This document shows positions 1-8,579 of a stretch of 64,000 bases of DNA, piece after piece. The stretch's first letter is position 1, and every line of letters begins with the position of its first letter. A program made the translations under genes and the position numbers. This DNA is from Primula veris (lineage: Eukaryota > Streptophyta > Magnoliopsida > Ericales > Primulaceae), in contig OY821750.1 in the NCBI GenBank assembly GCA_963682055.1, positions 7,752,501 to 7,816,500 on the forward strand. Direction: 5' to 3'. A model generated the notes under the pieces. The model was given only the letters and a program-made list of their open reading frames with translations, searched no databases and was not told where the DNA came from.

Positions 1-100
1 GAGTAGACAGATATTTGTTTTTTAATTTTGGAATGTCTATAGACATGTCATCACTCGGGTATAGAGTCTGTTTCAAATGTCTGTCTATATAGCTTTATTG
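1..100. mobile_element. MULE right terminal inverted repeat, unit A
   Basis: These 100 bases match the last 100 bases of the complete MULE at 16346-19933 with about one difference. They are followed at 101-109 by the same 9-bp target duplication, TTGATCCAG. The rest of this MULE copy lies to the left of the window. Because two units carry the same element at the same site, the insertion happened before the duplication. Confidence 0.85.
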
Positions 101-125
101 TTGATCCAGGCTTCAGAAGCTCCAT
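101..125 (-). pseudogene. Dof fragment, segment upstream of the MULE, unit A
   Basis: On the minus strand these bases read MELLK followed by a residue or two up to the MULE insertion point. The same piece occurs at 19934-19958, where its continuation on the other side of the MULE is a Dof C-terminal region (16038-16345). The rest of the unit A copy would lie left of the window beyond its MULE. Confidence 0.55.
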
Positions 126-1217
126 TTCTTAGATATTTGAGTCAATTGATGATTTCTTATATATAGTAACTAGTATGTTTGTGTTTCAGCTATGATCCAT
201 TTGATTATGGGGATTATGATAGTTGTTAGGTAATAAGTGTTAGTATGAGAGAATAAGTTGGTTTTTAGCTTTTAAGTTTCTTTTCAATTTTAAGTTACAT
301 AAAGAGGGAATTAAAAGAGTTTTATCTTAAATTACCTTAGAATTAGAGATCCGGGAATTGGAGATTGCTCATCATCTACCATGATTGATTTACTCGGGTT
401 CCAATATGGAAAAAAATAGTACGACAGTCATTATTTTGATAGCTATAAATAGGTATATATAAGAGTTTTGAGATAATATAACATGATATTATATTGAAGT
501 AGTTCACCGTCAGAATAGCCATGGATTGCTTGATAAGATCAGTACAAATAGATGAAGTTTTAAGAATAAAACAGAGCTACACCTTTTTTCATCTCTTTCA
601 CAGAGATCAAGCATCGCTGTCAAGATTGTTCAAGAATAAGAAAGGAAGGGCTACTCTCTCTCACTAGGATGAGATATTTCTGGATAGCGGTGAAAAATAC
701 ATAGTAGAAAGCAAAGAGAAGGAGAATAATAGTTTTAAAAATCAACTACTTTTATAGGGCTTGTATTATTATGTTATTTCACTCGAGCTCCTTAAGTTTA
801 AAATGTTGCAGTTTCAATCCGTTCGTATTTCTTTTGTTTTAGCAAGGTCGGAGACCAAATTTAACTCAATATAAATAAAATATGTGGGCATCCCCCACTT
901 TTAATTTAAAAAAAAAAAACTATTATGTTTGGGGTTTCTAGCTCGGTAGAATATGGGAGTTTGCTCTGCTGAATTTTGTTTGGGTTTTGAAGCAATGAAA
1001 GTTTAATTTTGTTTGGCCATTAATGTATATTAATGGAGAAGCCCCATGCAGAGAATATATACAAGCAACGATTAATGACCTGAACCTAAATGATTTTAAA
1101 AGAAATCATATAATATTTAAAGACAATAAATTCCTTACCTTATTTTCCACATCATAATTTCTACAATTAATGAAAATATCTCAAATATCTCCAAGCATTT
1201 ACTTCTTTCTCATCATG

Positions 1218-1220
<3 letters not shown>
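126..1220. other. 5' flank of the forward MADS gene, unit A (inverted-repeat arm)
   Basis: No gene is seen here. The stretch reappears in reverse complement upstream of the inverted MADS genes (27030-27924 plus 32677-32935 in B, 48740-49910 in C) and as a remnant at 5399-5985 in A, so it is the outer part of an inverted-repeat arm. It contains a LINE-like hairpin and poly(A) tail near 884-919. Confidence 0.7.
884..919 (+). repeat. LINE-like 3' tail: hairpin plus poly(A)
   Basis: A stem GTGGG...CCCAC is followed by an A-rich tail with a run of about twelve A. The same layout closes the LINE of units B and C (near 42597-42683 and 62310-62399) and recurs near 7695-7726. It may be the end of a 5'-truncated LINE or a SINE that parasitises it; the 5' limit is not clear. 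Copies are at about 20719-20755 and 43198-43239. Confidence 0.35.

Positions 1221-1268
<48 letters not shown>
1221..1268. repeat. (TA)n microsatellite in the MADS promoter, unit A
   Basis: An uninterrupted TA run of about 24 units merges into the TATA box of the MADS gene. The unit B run (21052-21103) is similar or slightly longer, and the unit C run (43536-43553) is much shorter. Confidence 0.9.

Positions 1269-1271
<3 letters not shown>
1262..1271 (+). promoter_or_regulatory. TATA box of MADS gene A
   Basis: TATATAAATA lies about 97 bases upstream of the ATG at 1368, at the end of the TA repeat, a plausible distance for a leader of roughly 60-70 nt. The same box is at 21097-21106 (B) and 43547-43556 (C). 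Inferred from consensus and position only. Confidence 0.5.
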
Positions 1272-1367
1272 CTATTGCCCATATAGACTAACAAACCAGA
1301 AAAACAAATATTCATAATATAGAAACCATATACTCCAATTCTTTGCTTCTTTGATACGTAAGTAGCC

Positions 1368-2093
1368 ATGCCCGAAAAGAAGGTTAAAATTGCCTTTATA
1401 GAAGATGCTGCCCGAAGAAAAGCAGCATACAAGAAAAGAAATAAGGGCTTGCTAAAAAAAGTGAATGAGCTCTCTACCTTATGTGATGCTGACATGTGTG
1501 TGGTCATATATAACCCACACGAGAACCAACCCGAGGTCTGGCCCAATTTTCGATCAGCACAGAGGGTGATTTCTAGGTTTAAGAGAATTCCAGATTTTGA
1601 GCAGAGGCAGGAAATGACGGACCAAGAAAGCTTAACTAGGGAACGGATATTGAAAGTTGCCAAAAAAGTAAAAAAAGTGATGGAAAAAAACAAGGAGATG
1701 GAGATGAAGAACGTGATGTACCGGTGTTTGACAGGATGTGAAGTAAAAAATTTAAGCATGGAAGATCTATCTCACCTAGAGATATTGGTAGAACGATATA
1801 CGGAGGAGGCACGTGAAATGGTTGAGAAGTTGGCTAGGGAGGAGGGTTCAAGCCAGATGGGTGAGTTTGGAAGTATTAACGAAGTTGCACTTATGATGGA
1901 AGAAGATCATAACGAAAATTTTGGCTTAAAAGCAACGGAAAGGACACAAGAGTTTACTGAGAATCGAAATGAGCATAAGCTTATGCAGTTGGTTAATGAG
2001 CTCGAGACGCTGCTCATGCCTGTCGGAGATGACAACAATGGAGGTACGTCCAATGCTTTATATCATGAGGGATGTGGAGAGACGCCTTTTTAG
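1368..2093 (+). CDS. AGL80-like: AGL80-like type I (M-gamma) MADS-box protein, copy A
   Basis: A 241-residue intronless gene. Residues 1-60 are a SRF-type MADS domain: KKVKIAF at the N-terminus, then KKRNKGLLKKVNELSTLC, then a beta strand ending CVVIYNP. The following PEVWP and the later EM..VMYRCLTG segment are typical of the M-gamma group that includes Arabidopsis AGL80. In that family AGL80 acts in the central cell of the female gametophyte, dimerising with M-alpha proteins; this role is inferred from the family. Residues about 95-115 are lysine- and glutamate-rich and probably coiled. The ATG is the first after the leader and starts the conserved domain. AGL80 itself is longer, so the C-terminus here is short. 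It is the forward arm of an inverted gene pair whose partner is deleted in this unit. It differs from copy B at about seven residues. Confidence 0.9.
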   Translation: MPEKKVKIAFIEDAARRKAAYKKRNKGLLKKVNELSTLCDADMCVVIYNPHENQPEVWPNFRSAQRVISRFKRIPDFEQRQEMTDQESLTRERILKVAKKVKKVMEKNKEMEMKNVMYRCLTGCEVKNLSMEDLSHLEILVERYTEEAREMVEKLAREEGSSQMGEFGSINEVALMMEEDHNENFGLKATERTQEFTENRNEHKLMQLVNELETLLMPVGDDNNGGTSNALYHEGCGETPF

Positions 2094-2281
2094 CTGTTGT
2101 TTTTTATTACTCATGATTTTCGATGTTTTATCCCATGCATGTTTAATTAGCGTCTTGTAACTTTTGTTATGTTTTTGTTTTATCTTATTCGTCTTTATAT
2201 CCTTTCGGTGGTTTCAGATCTTCTTTATATTTCAAACTCAGCTACTTAATTACATATCCATATACATTGTAACATGTAATC

Positions 2282-2287
2282 AATAAA
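2282..2287 (+). terminator. Poly(A) signal of MADS gene A
   Basis: AATAAA lies about 190 bases after the stop codon and after T-rich DNA with TTGTA/TGTAA elements. It is conserved at 22117-22122 (B) and 44566-44571 (C). Confidence 0.45.
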
Positions 2288-2735
2288 AGAAAAGTATTTT
2301 TTTTATAACGACTCGTTTGTTTAGTTTTTTTCTTAATATAGGAAAACTATGAACAATTAGTTTTACATAGTAATTAAAGAATATCAAAAGAAAACTCAGA
2401 GATACGAGCCAACGTGATTGTTTCATATGATTTTCATATAGCCAATCACAAAGTCTTGGGATTAAGACATAATTTGACGACAATGACGATATCATCATAA
2501 AAAACGAAACGTGAAAAACTTGGTCAGACTTTTTAATGCCTAGTCTATTGGTAGAAATATCTTAATCACAGTATTATTGATATTATTATCATCCTAGCAT
2601 TGTTACTCATAATATTTTGGTGAAAGATGTGTAGAGCACCACCCCCACCCATACAGTGAGTCGGGCGCTTGTCTTAAAGATTGACCTGTATGGGAAAATT
2701 AATTTATCCAATATATTTTCAAAATTTGCAGAAGC

Positions 2736-4191
2736 TGTAACGACTCAGTTTATTAATTAATTATTTAGTAAGTGTTTTATAGTAAACGAACAACGAAACT
2801 TTTATTATTGTAAACTTGGTATCTTTCTACAATGATAAATTAAATAGTCTTGAGCTAAATGGTTAAATGAGAGGGAGGGAGGGAGGGAGGGCCCACACGT
2901 TTAAAGTAACGGGAGTCATTGCGTGCTTGTTGACAAGGATGTTTGCTTATATGTTTATTATTTATTTGCTAAATTTTTGAATCGTAGGTTGTTTATATTA
3001 GGATTGGTGTTATTGCCGATTTATGCTAATATTGTTATGATGATTATTACCTTGGTTTGACCCTATTTGTACAGTTGATCGATTCTTGTTTGGATGATAT
3101 AAAGACATATTAGTTAGTAATAGTTTATGACTATTTTATTGTGATGGTTATGTCGTTCATGTATGTCGTGATTGATTGGAAGGAATTGACATATGTGGAT
3201 GAATGATTATTTATTTTGTTTAATATGACAAGAGGAGTATTGTAGTACAAGCTAAGATTGTATATTTTGAAGGGTTTTAATACAAGACAAGGGCTAGAAA
3301 TATTTATATCTACCCGAGGGTAGAGAGAGTAGAAGAATGGAAGAATATTAATAACAATTTATAGATTAAAAAAAAGAAATTACGGTATGGTCTGAAAATA
3401 CTTAAAATACTATTTTGATTGTCGTTTGTCTCTTCTTTAGTCGGGGACATTGGCATCACGAAAGGATATGTACAATTTCATAATGGCTTTATTCTATCAC
3501 TTATCTGGGAGCACTGACGCCACGAATGGATAGGAACAATACCTAACTATGGGGTAATTGATGATCATCGAAGGAAAAAAATAAATAAAGTGGAATCTAA
3601 TTAAAAAAAATATTAACTATTTAAGTATTTCTTTTTTAACTTTGTAGTATGAAGTAGGAAGAGAAGTTGTAGCAATTATTACATTTTTTTATTATCGTCT
3701 ATATTCGTACATTTATATTGTGGGTTACACATTGAGGCATTGATGGTTTGTCAGTACATCCGTGGGTGTGCCGGCTTATCTATATTGATGCGTGAAAATC
3801 ACCGTTATAAATTTGTGACAGGTCTAGACAAAGGAAAGGGCATTGCGGAATAGGACATTTGTTGCGGTGCATAGCATGGACGCGATTTTATTTCAGTTGT
3901 GATGTTTTCATCTTTAAAACTTTATGGAGGATCTTTTCCTTTGAGTTGTTTAGTTTTTCTATTTTTCAGACAATTGTGTTATTTCTATTTGAATTCGAGT
4001 TTTAAAGTTGTAGCCTGTGGGCAAGTTTACTTTAAAAACTGCTTTGAAAATGTTATTTTTCCGTTGCAGTAATTTTTTGTTTTAATAACGCTTGATGCCG
4101 TTTTATTTTTCAAAACATTTAATTGCTTATTTAAAATGTTCTACTTTTCAAAAGCTCACCCGTCACTTTTTATGGAAACCGGGGCGTGACA
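2736..4191. mobile_element. Solo LTR, unit A
   Basis: A 1456-bp block begins TGTAACGAC and ends GGGGCGTGACA, with the TG...CA termini of LTRs, and is flanked by the 5-bp duplication GAAGC (2731-2735 and 4192-4196). There is no internal domain or second LTR, so it is a solo LTR left by recombination. It carries no reading frame of note and includes a GGGAGGGAGGG tract near 2872-2891. Its end resembles the minus-strand LTR end of the element at 27925-32676, so the two may be related. It is present at the same site in all three units. Confidence 0.85.
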
Positions 4192-4314
4192 GAAGCTATG
4201 CATCTAAATAATCTCATCTTCTATACCAACCCAAAGTTACAAAGATGCAAATTGTAAATGAATGATGACTCGTGTAAAGTTCTTTTACTTAGCCTTGTTG
4301 GAACTAATAATAAC

Positions 4315-4512
4315 TCTTATATTTTGGCTGATTAATTTATCTAGAGCTTAAATTTCATTGCAACGCTGCTACCACAATTATAAAAATCCCCAATCTTGTC
4401 ACAGGCTACTAATAATCCTATGACGCAAACAAAGGTGGCCTTATATTTTGGCCGATTAAATTATCTAGATCTTAAATTTCATTGCTACACTCTAACACAA
4501 TTATAAAAATCC
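4315..4512 (+). repeat. Two imperfect direct repeats of about 75 bp
   Basis: Copies at about 4315-4390 and 4440-4512 both start CTTATATTTTGGC and end CACAATTATAAAAATCCC. Unit B has both (24150-24350); unit C has only one (46573-46650), consistent with collapse between the direct repeats. Confidence 0.7.
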
Positions 4513-4879
4513 CAATCCTGTAATTTGGTTACATGAGTGCTTAGGTTTAAGTTAAGGTTTAGGTTTAAAAACTACATCACAACCACTTTCATAAGATTTT
4601 CATCAAAGCTTGCGGACCTTCGGTAACTCATCGTTACAATTGATTTGATTTGTTCTGTATATGAAAAAAACCGTTCCCTAAAAAAGTTTTATTGCATATA
4701 ATCCCATCACAGTGAAAATGAAGTTGGGAACAGAACATTGAATGATTCTTGGCTTGAACATTATTGATTTTTATTTGTAGTTCTAAATCTAGCTAGTTTG
4801 AGCCTATTATGATCCAAATATTTGAAACATAATCTGGAATATATTTAAAAAGATCAGGAAATGGGAGTTCTAGAGGCAT

Positions 4880-5170
4880 AGAAAGCTAAACACGATACTA
4901 CCGCTATCTCAAGAAACGCAAACACATAGAACACTACAGAATCATGCAACATTATAACTATTTAGCATCCTTAGCTACAGAATCTTATTAATTGATGCTT
5001 CAAGAAGAACAATGGCATATACTATTATTTTTTAAAAAGCCAAGTTGATGATGCGAAAATAAATAAGAGGACAATAAAAGACATGACATCTTAGGTCACG
5101 AAAAATAAGCTAATTTTATTACATTTATGCACATCGTCTTGTGTTCTTAGAGACAAATTATTTATTCCTC
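4880..5170. repeat. Dispersed inverted repeat X, unit A
   Basis: This segment is the reverse complement, with many differences, of about 7440-7690. Shared landmarks are GATAGCGGTA, a tract around GCATATACTA, AGCTAATTTTATTAC and the JUNCTION-side sequence CTTGTGTTCTTAGA. The same pairs occur in B (about 24767-25050 with 34395-34640) and C (about 47022-47300 with 53675-53910). It also supplied the 29-bp templated insertion at 5370. Confidence 0.6.
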
Positions 5171-5369
5171 CTAGAGGAGGGGATAGCTGCTCATCCACAC
5201 CATTAGTTGAATGTCAAGTGTGTTAATGGGCCACTAAATATTAATTAACCTTAAATAATCCAACTCATAACAATGAGATTACATTGAATCCAAGCACCAA
5301 ACATAGGATCACTATCAGGGGGACATGGTAGGGCACCATTAACAAAACCTAGCTTTTATTTAACATCGA

Positions 5370-5398
5370 AAAGCTAAACACGATACTACCGCTATCTC
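5370..5398 (+). other. Templated insertion at a deletion junction
   Basis: These 29 bases are an exact copy of 4882-4910 and sit where unit C has about 1.77 kb (47517-49290) holding the inverted MADS gene and TRIM. The left side shares an A-run and the right side shares TCTC with the joined ends. Confidence 0.85.
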
Positions 5399-5985
5399 TT
5401 TCTCTTCTCCTCGCTTTATACTCTGTATTATTCACCGCTAACCAGAAACATCTCATCCTAGTGAGAGAGAGTACCACTTCCTTGCTTATTCTTGCACAAT
5501 CTTGATAGCGATGCTTGATCTCTGTGAAAGATATGAAAAAAGGTGTCACTCTGTTTTATTCTTAAAACTTCATCTATTGTACTGATCTTATCAAACAATC
5601 CATGGCTATGGTGACGGTGAACTGATTCAATGTAATATCATGTTCTATTATCCCAAAACTCTTATATATACCTATTTATAGCTATCGATATAATGACCGT
5701 CGTGCTCTTTTTTTTTCTAGATTGGAACCCGAGTAAATCAATCATGGTAGATGATGAGCAATCTCCAATCCTCGGATCTCTAATTCTCAGAAAATTTCAG
5801 ATAAAACTCTTTTAATTCCCTCTTTATGTAACTTAAAAATGAAAAGAAACTTAAAAGCTAAAACCCAACTTATTATCTCATACTAACACTTATTACCAAA
5901 CAACTACCATAATCCCCATAATCATAGGGATCATAGGTGAAACAAAAAAATACTATTTATTATATATAATAAATCATAAATTGAC
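5399..5985 (-). repeat. Remnant of the inverted MADS arm, unit A
   Basis: Reverse complement of the far 5' flank of the forward MADS gene (about 140-720). Only this outer end of the arm remains after the deletion at 5370; no coding sequence is left. The homology stops near 5985, at the point where the forward arm changes to the Dof fragment. Confidence 0.75.
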
Positions 5986-6210
5986 CCAAATATCTAAAAA
6001 TCTTTTTGGCTAGAGCCCCTTACCAATTATCCTTTCTTTTTTCTCCTCCTTCAATTTCTTAACTTATTTTTGCAAATCTCCTAACTCATTTTTCAGATTA
6101 GACTTTACACAATTTCCCCATATACCCATTCTTCCAATTCAGCAACTCTTTGAACATACCCTTGCAAAGTCACAAAAGACACATGATATTTGCATTCTTA
6201 ATATCATAAT

Positions 6211-6757
6211 GTCCACAATATGCATGTTTTTTTTTTTTTTGATTCAACAGACGGTCACATTAACAAAAACCCATAAATATAATCCAGCAAAATGAGTAGA
6301 AGCAAGAAAATGAAAACAAACAAGTACCAAAATCCATAGTCGTTCTAAAAGAAACTTGATAATACGGAATCAATGAGAAAAACTAGGTGTTGGTGGCCCT
6401 GGTATAGATTTGCTGGCTTGAATGAGTAGACACCATGCGGATGAGTCCTCTTGCCATCAGATCGTTAATCGCCTTTCTTGCCAGTGAACCGTTAACCCTC
6501 GTACGATCGAGAGAATGGAAGGGGTGATGAGTTTGTATTTAGGGGTCTCTGAGAGAAGCTTGTCATAAGTGGCCTTGTCAAAGAGCGCCATGTTGTTCAC
6601 CTTTTCCTTTTGCTTACCCTTGCTCCACTTCTTTTCTTTTGCTTTCCTCCTCCGGATTTCGCAGGCTTGGATGACGGTGGCGGTGCCTTCTCCTTCTTCG
6701 GTGCCATTGGATTTGAGAGTGAGCGGCGGAGCTTTGAGAGCGTCCACAATATGCATG
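6211..6757 (-). repeat. eS25 retrocopy with poly(A) tail and TSD, unit A
   Basis: The insert 6227-6741 is flanked by two perfect copies of GTCCACAATATGCATG (6211-6226 and 6742-6757). Next to the left copy is a T run of 14-15 bases, the poly(A) tail on the minus strand. A tail plus a long variable TSD is the mark of LINE-driven retroposition of an mRNA. Equivalent duplications are at 33150-33165/33686-33701 (B) and 50115-50129/50648-50662 (C). Confidence 0.9.
6383..6707 (-). pseudogene. RPS25: 40S ribosomal protein eS25 retropseudogene, unit A
   Basis: It is read from the ATG at 6707 to the TAG at 6383. The core [19 protein letters not shown] and the following segment up to PSILS match plant eS25, a winged-helix protein of the small ribosomal subunit. 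Two single-base losses break it: one near 6630-6640 in the lysine-rich N-terminal region and one near 6508, after PSILS, the latter shared with unit B. The length is 325 bases against 327 in the intact copy of unit C. It has no introns. Confidence 0.9.
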
Positions 6758-7270
6758 TTGATGTTTTCTCTATTTCATCTTTGAGATAAATCTTCTAATT
6801 TTCCTAGAATTTTATGTCCACTATACAAATGAATAACGAACTAAAAGGCTTGGTCTCTTTCGGTAAATTAATGGAAATAGCTAATATGAAATGACTTATT
6901 TTTTGTCAAAACACGCATCAGTACTAGAACGAGGGATAATCAGAATGTTCTCGATTTAATTGCCTCCATCAGAGTTTGGCTACGATTTTCTCCATAAATT
7001 TGATGTGAACAGTAAATTTGAAGTAAAGTTAAGGATAAATTAGGTATGTACACTTAAATAATCATCATGTGTTGGCAGTTGAACCCCCATTACCCATTGT
7101 TAAATCCCCGACTGCTTGAAAAGCATCTTCTTGTCGCAACAAACTGTTCAACTAAAAGCAGTACTACTCGAAACTCTGCTAATCCTTACGCCATATGGTG
7201 TACCAAGAATGTCATCCGTATTCTTCATTTTTCCATCATGTGAATAAAACTCTTCTTGAGAAGTTATCAT

Positions 7271-7325
7271 TCACTACAGGAATTAAGCTCTTTAGGGACC
7301 AAAAATTTTGTCCCCGATATGACAT
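7271..7325 (+). mobile_element. Possible CACTA-type transposon end
   Basis: CACTACAGGAATTAAG is followed shortly by an imperfect palindrome (GGGACCAAAAATTTTGTCCC), a layout seen in plant CACTA/EnSpm termini. I found no matching opposite end or 3-bp duplication, so this is weak. Copies are at about 34215 and 53500. Confidence 0.25.
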
Positions 7326-7439
7326 CCATGAAGAAAAAATTTATTGTATTAAAAAAAACCTAGTATGCATATGGGCTGGACTGAAATTAATGCAGCATAA
7401 CATCGTAATAAACCTAGCAATTCATTCTAGGAACACATT

Positions 7440-7726
7440 CTAAGAACACAAGACGCTGTTAGTAAAAGTAATAAAATTAGCTTATTCTTTGTGACCTAAC
7501 ATGTTATGTTTCTTATAGTCCTCTTCTGTATTTCCGCACCGTCAACATGGCTACATCAGAAACACTAGTATATGCCATTGTTCTACTTGAAGCATAAATT
7601 AATGAGATTTTGTAGCTAAGGATGCTACAAAGTTTGAAATGTTGCATGATTATTTGTTGGCGATTCTTGAGATAGCGGTAATAATAAAAATGTGGGTTTT
7701 CCCCACCAGTTATTTAAAAAAAAAAG
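7440..7726. repeat. Inverted repeat X' with LINE-like hairpin tail, unit A
   Basis: The segment up to 7690 is the reverse complement of repeat X (4880-5170). It ends in a hairpin GTGGGTTTTCCCCAC and a run of ten A (to 7726), the tail structure also seen near 884 and at the LINE 3' ends. Confidence 0.5.
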
Positions 7727-7911
7727 GATGTTACGGGTAAATAACTATCTACAATTGAGTAATCATCATGTTTTGGCAGATGAGCTCCCATTACCCATTG
7801 TTGAATCCCCCAGTACTGCTTGAAAACCTCGACTTGATACTATCCTATCTGTTTCTTTTTCGTTACATACACATATCTAGTTATATACATATATATTTAG
7901 CATAGTAATAA

Positions 7912-7912
7912 G

Positions 7913-7939
<27 letters not shown>
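7912..7939. repeat. (TA)n microsatellite
   Basis: A TA run that is short in unit B (near 34856) and long in unit C (about 54139-54181). Confidence 0.85.
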
Positions 7940-7945
<6 letters not shown>

Positions 7946-8374
7946 GTTCTTGTTTATATGCATATATCATATATGTGGATCCAGTCATCCTCCTCTAAGA
8001 CAAATATTTATAAAGCTATGGAGAAAATACAAATAGGTTACACGTTACTTTCAACTGTTTACTTACTTGAAATAATTACACAACACTAAATACATTCCTT
8101 ATATGTTCTTCCTCTTTAATTATCAAATAAATTAATTGGTAAATGATTGCTTATAAATAATACGTTACAAACTACATAACAATTATAAGAGTAAAACCTT
8201 ATAACATTCCATACATACAGTACTATATATTTTACTTACAAGCTTGTGACAACATCAAATTAATAATTATGACATTGCTAAAGTTTGAACCTTATTATAC
8301 CCTCATTACTACTATTAATATGATTAAGACAAACTTTACAACTTTTGAAACCAACCATTAATAACTCCCAACTT

Positions 8375-8575
8375 TTGGACCGAACCGGACCGGTTTTTTT
8401 TGGTCCAGTTTCGATTTTTCGGTATTTTTCGGTTTTTTTTTTTGTTTCGGTCTTTTTCGGTTCGGTTCTATTGAAAACCGAAACCGACACGAAATTTTTT
8501 TGGTTTTTCTGTTTCGGTCTTTTTCGGTTCGGTTATCGGTCCCGTTTGGGTTTTTCGGTTTTTTGCCCAACCCTA
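8375..8575. repeat. CGGTTTT-rich low-complexity repeat, possibly a MITE
   Basis: Repeated TTTTCGGTT/TCGGTTCGG units with an internal AACCGAAACCGA inversion, ending TTTTTTGCCCAACCC. Similar sequence is scattered in many plant genomes as short non-coding elements. Copies are at 35312-35508 and 54628-54822. The overlapping reading frames are compositional and not genes. Confidence 0.5.
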
Positions 8576-8579
8576 TAAA

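Noticed and set aside
1199..1759. Long minus-strand reading frame opposite the MADS gene (also 21001-21594 and 43517-44140)
   Set aside because: It is the antisense of the MADS coding region and ends in a translated TA repeat; it has no protein features of its own.
7195..7443. 82-codon frame beginning MVYQECHPYSS (also 34139 and 53422)
   Set aside because: It overlaps a possible CACTA end, changes frame between units and resembles no protein I know.
8278..8578. Overlapping frames on both strands rich in K, N and T or F, R and S
   Set aside because: They are translations of the CGGTTTT low-complexity repeat.
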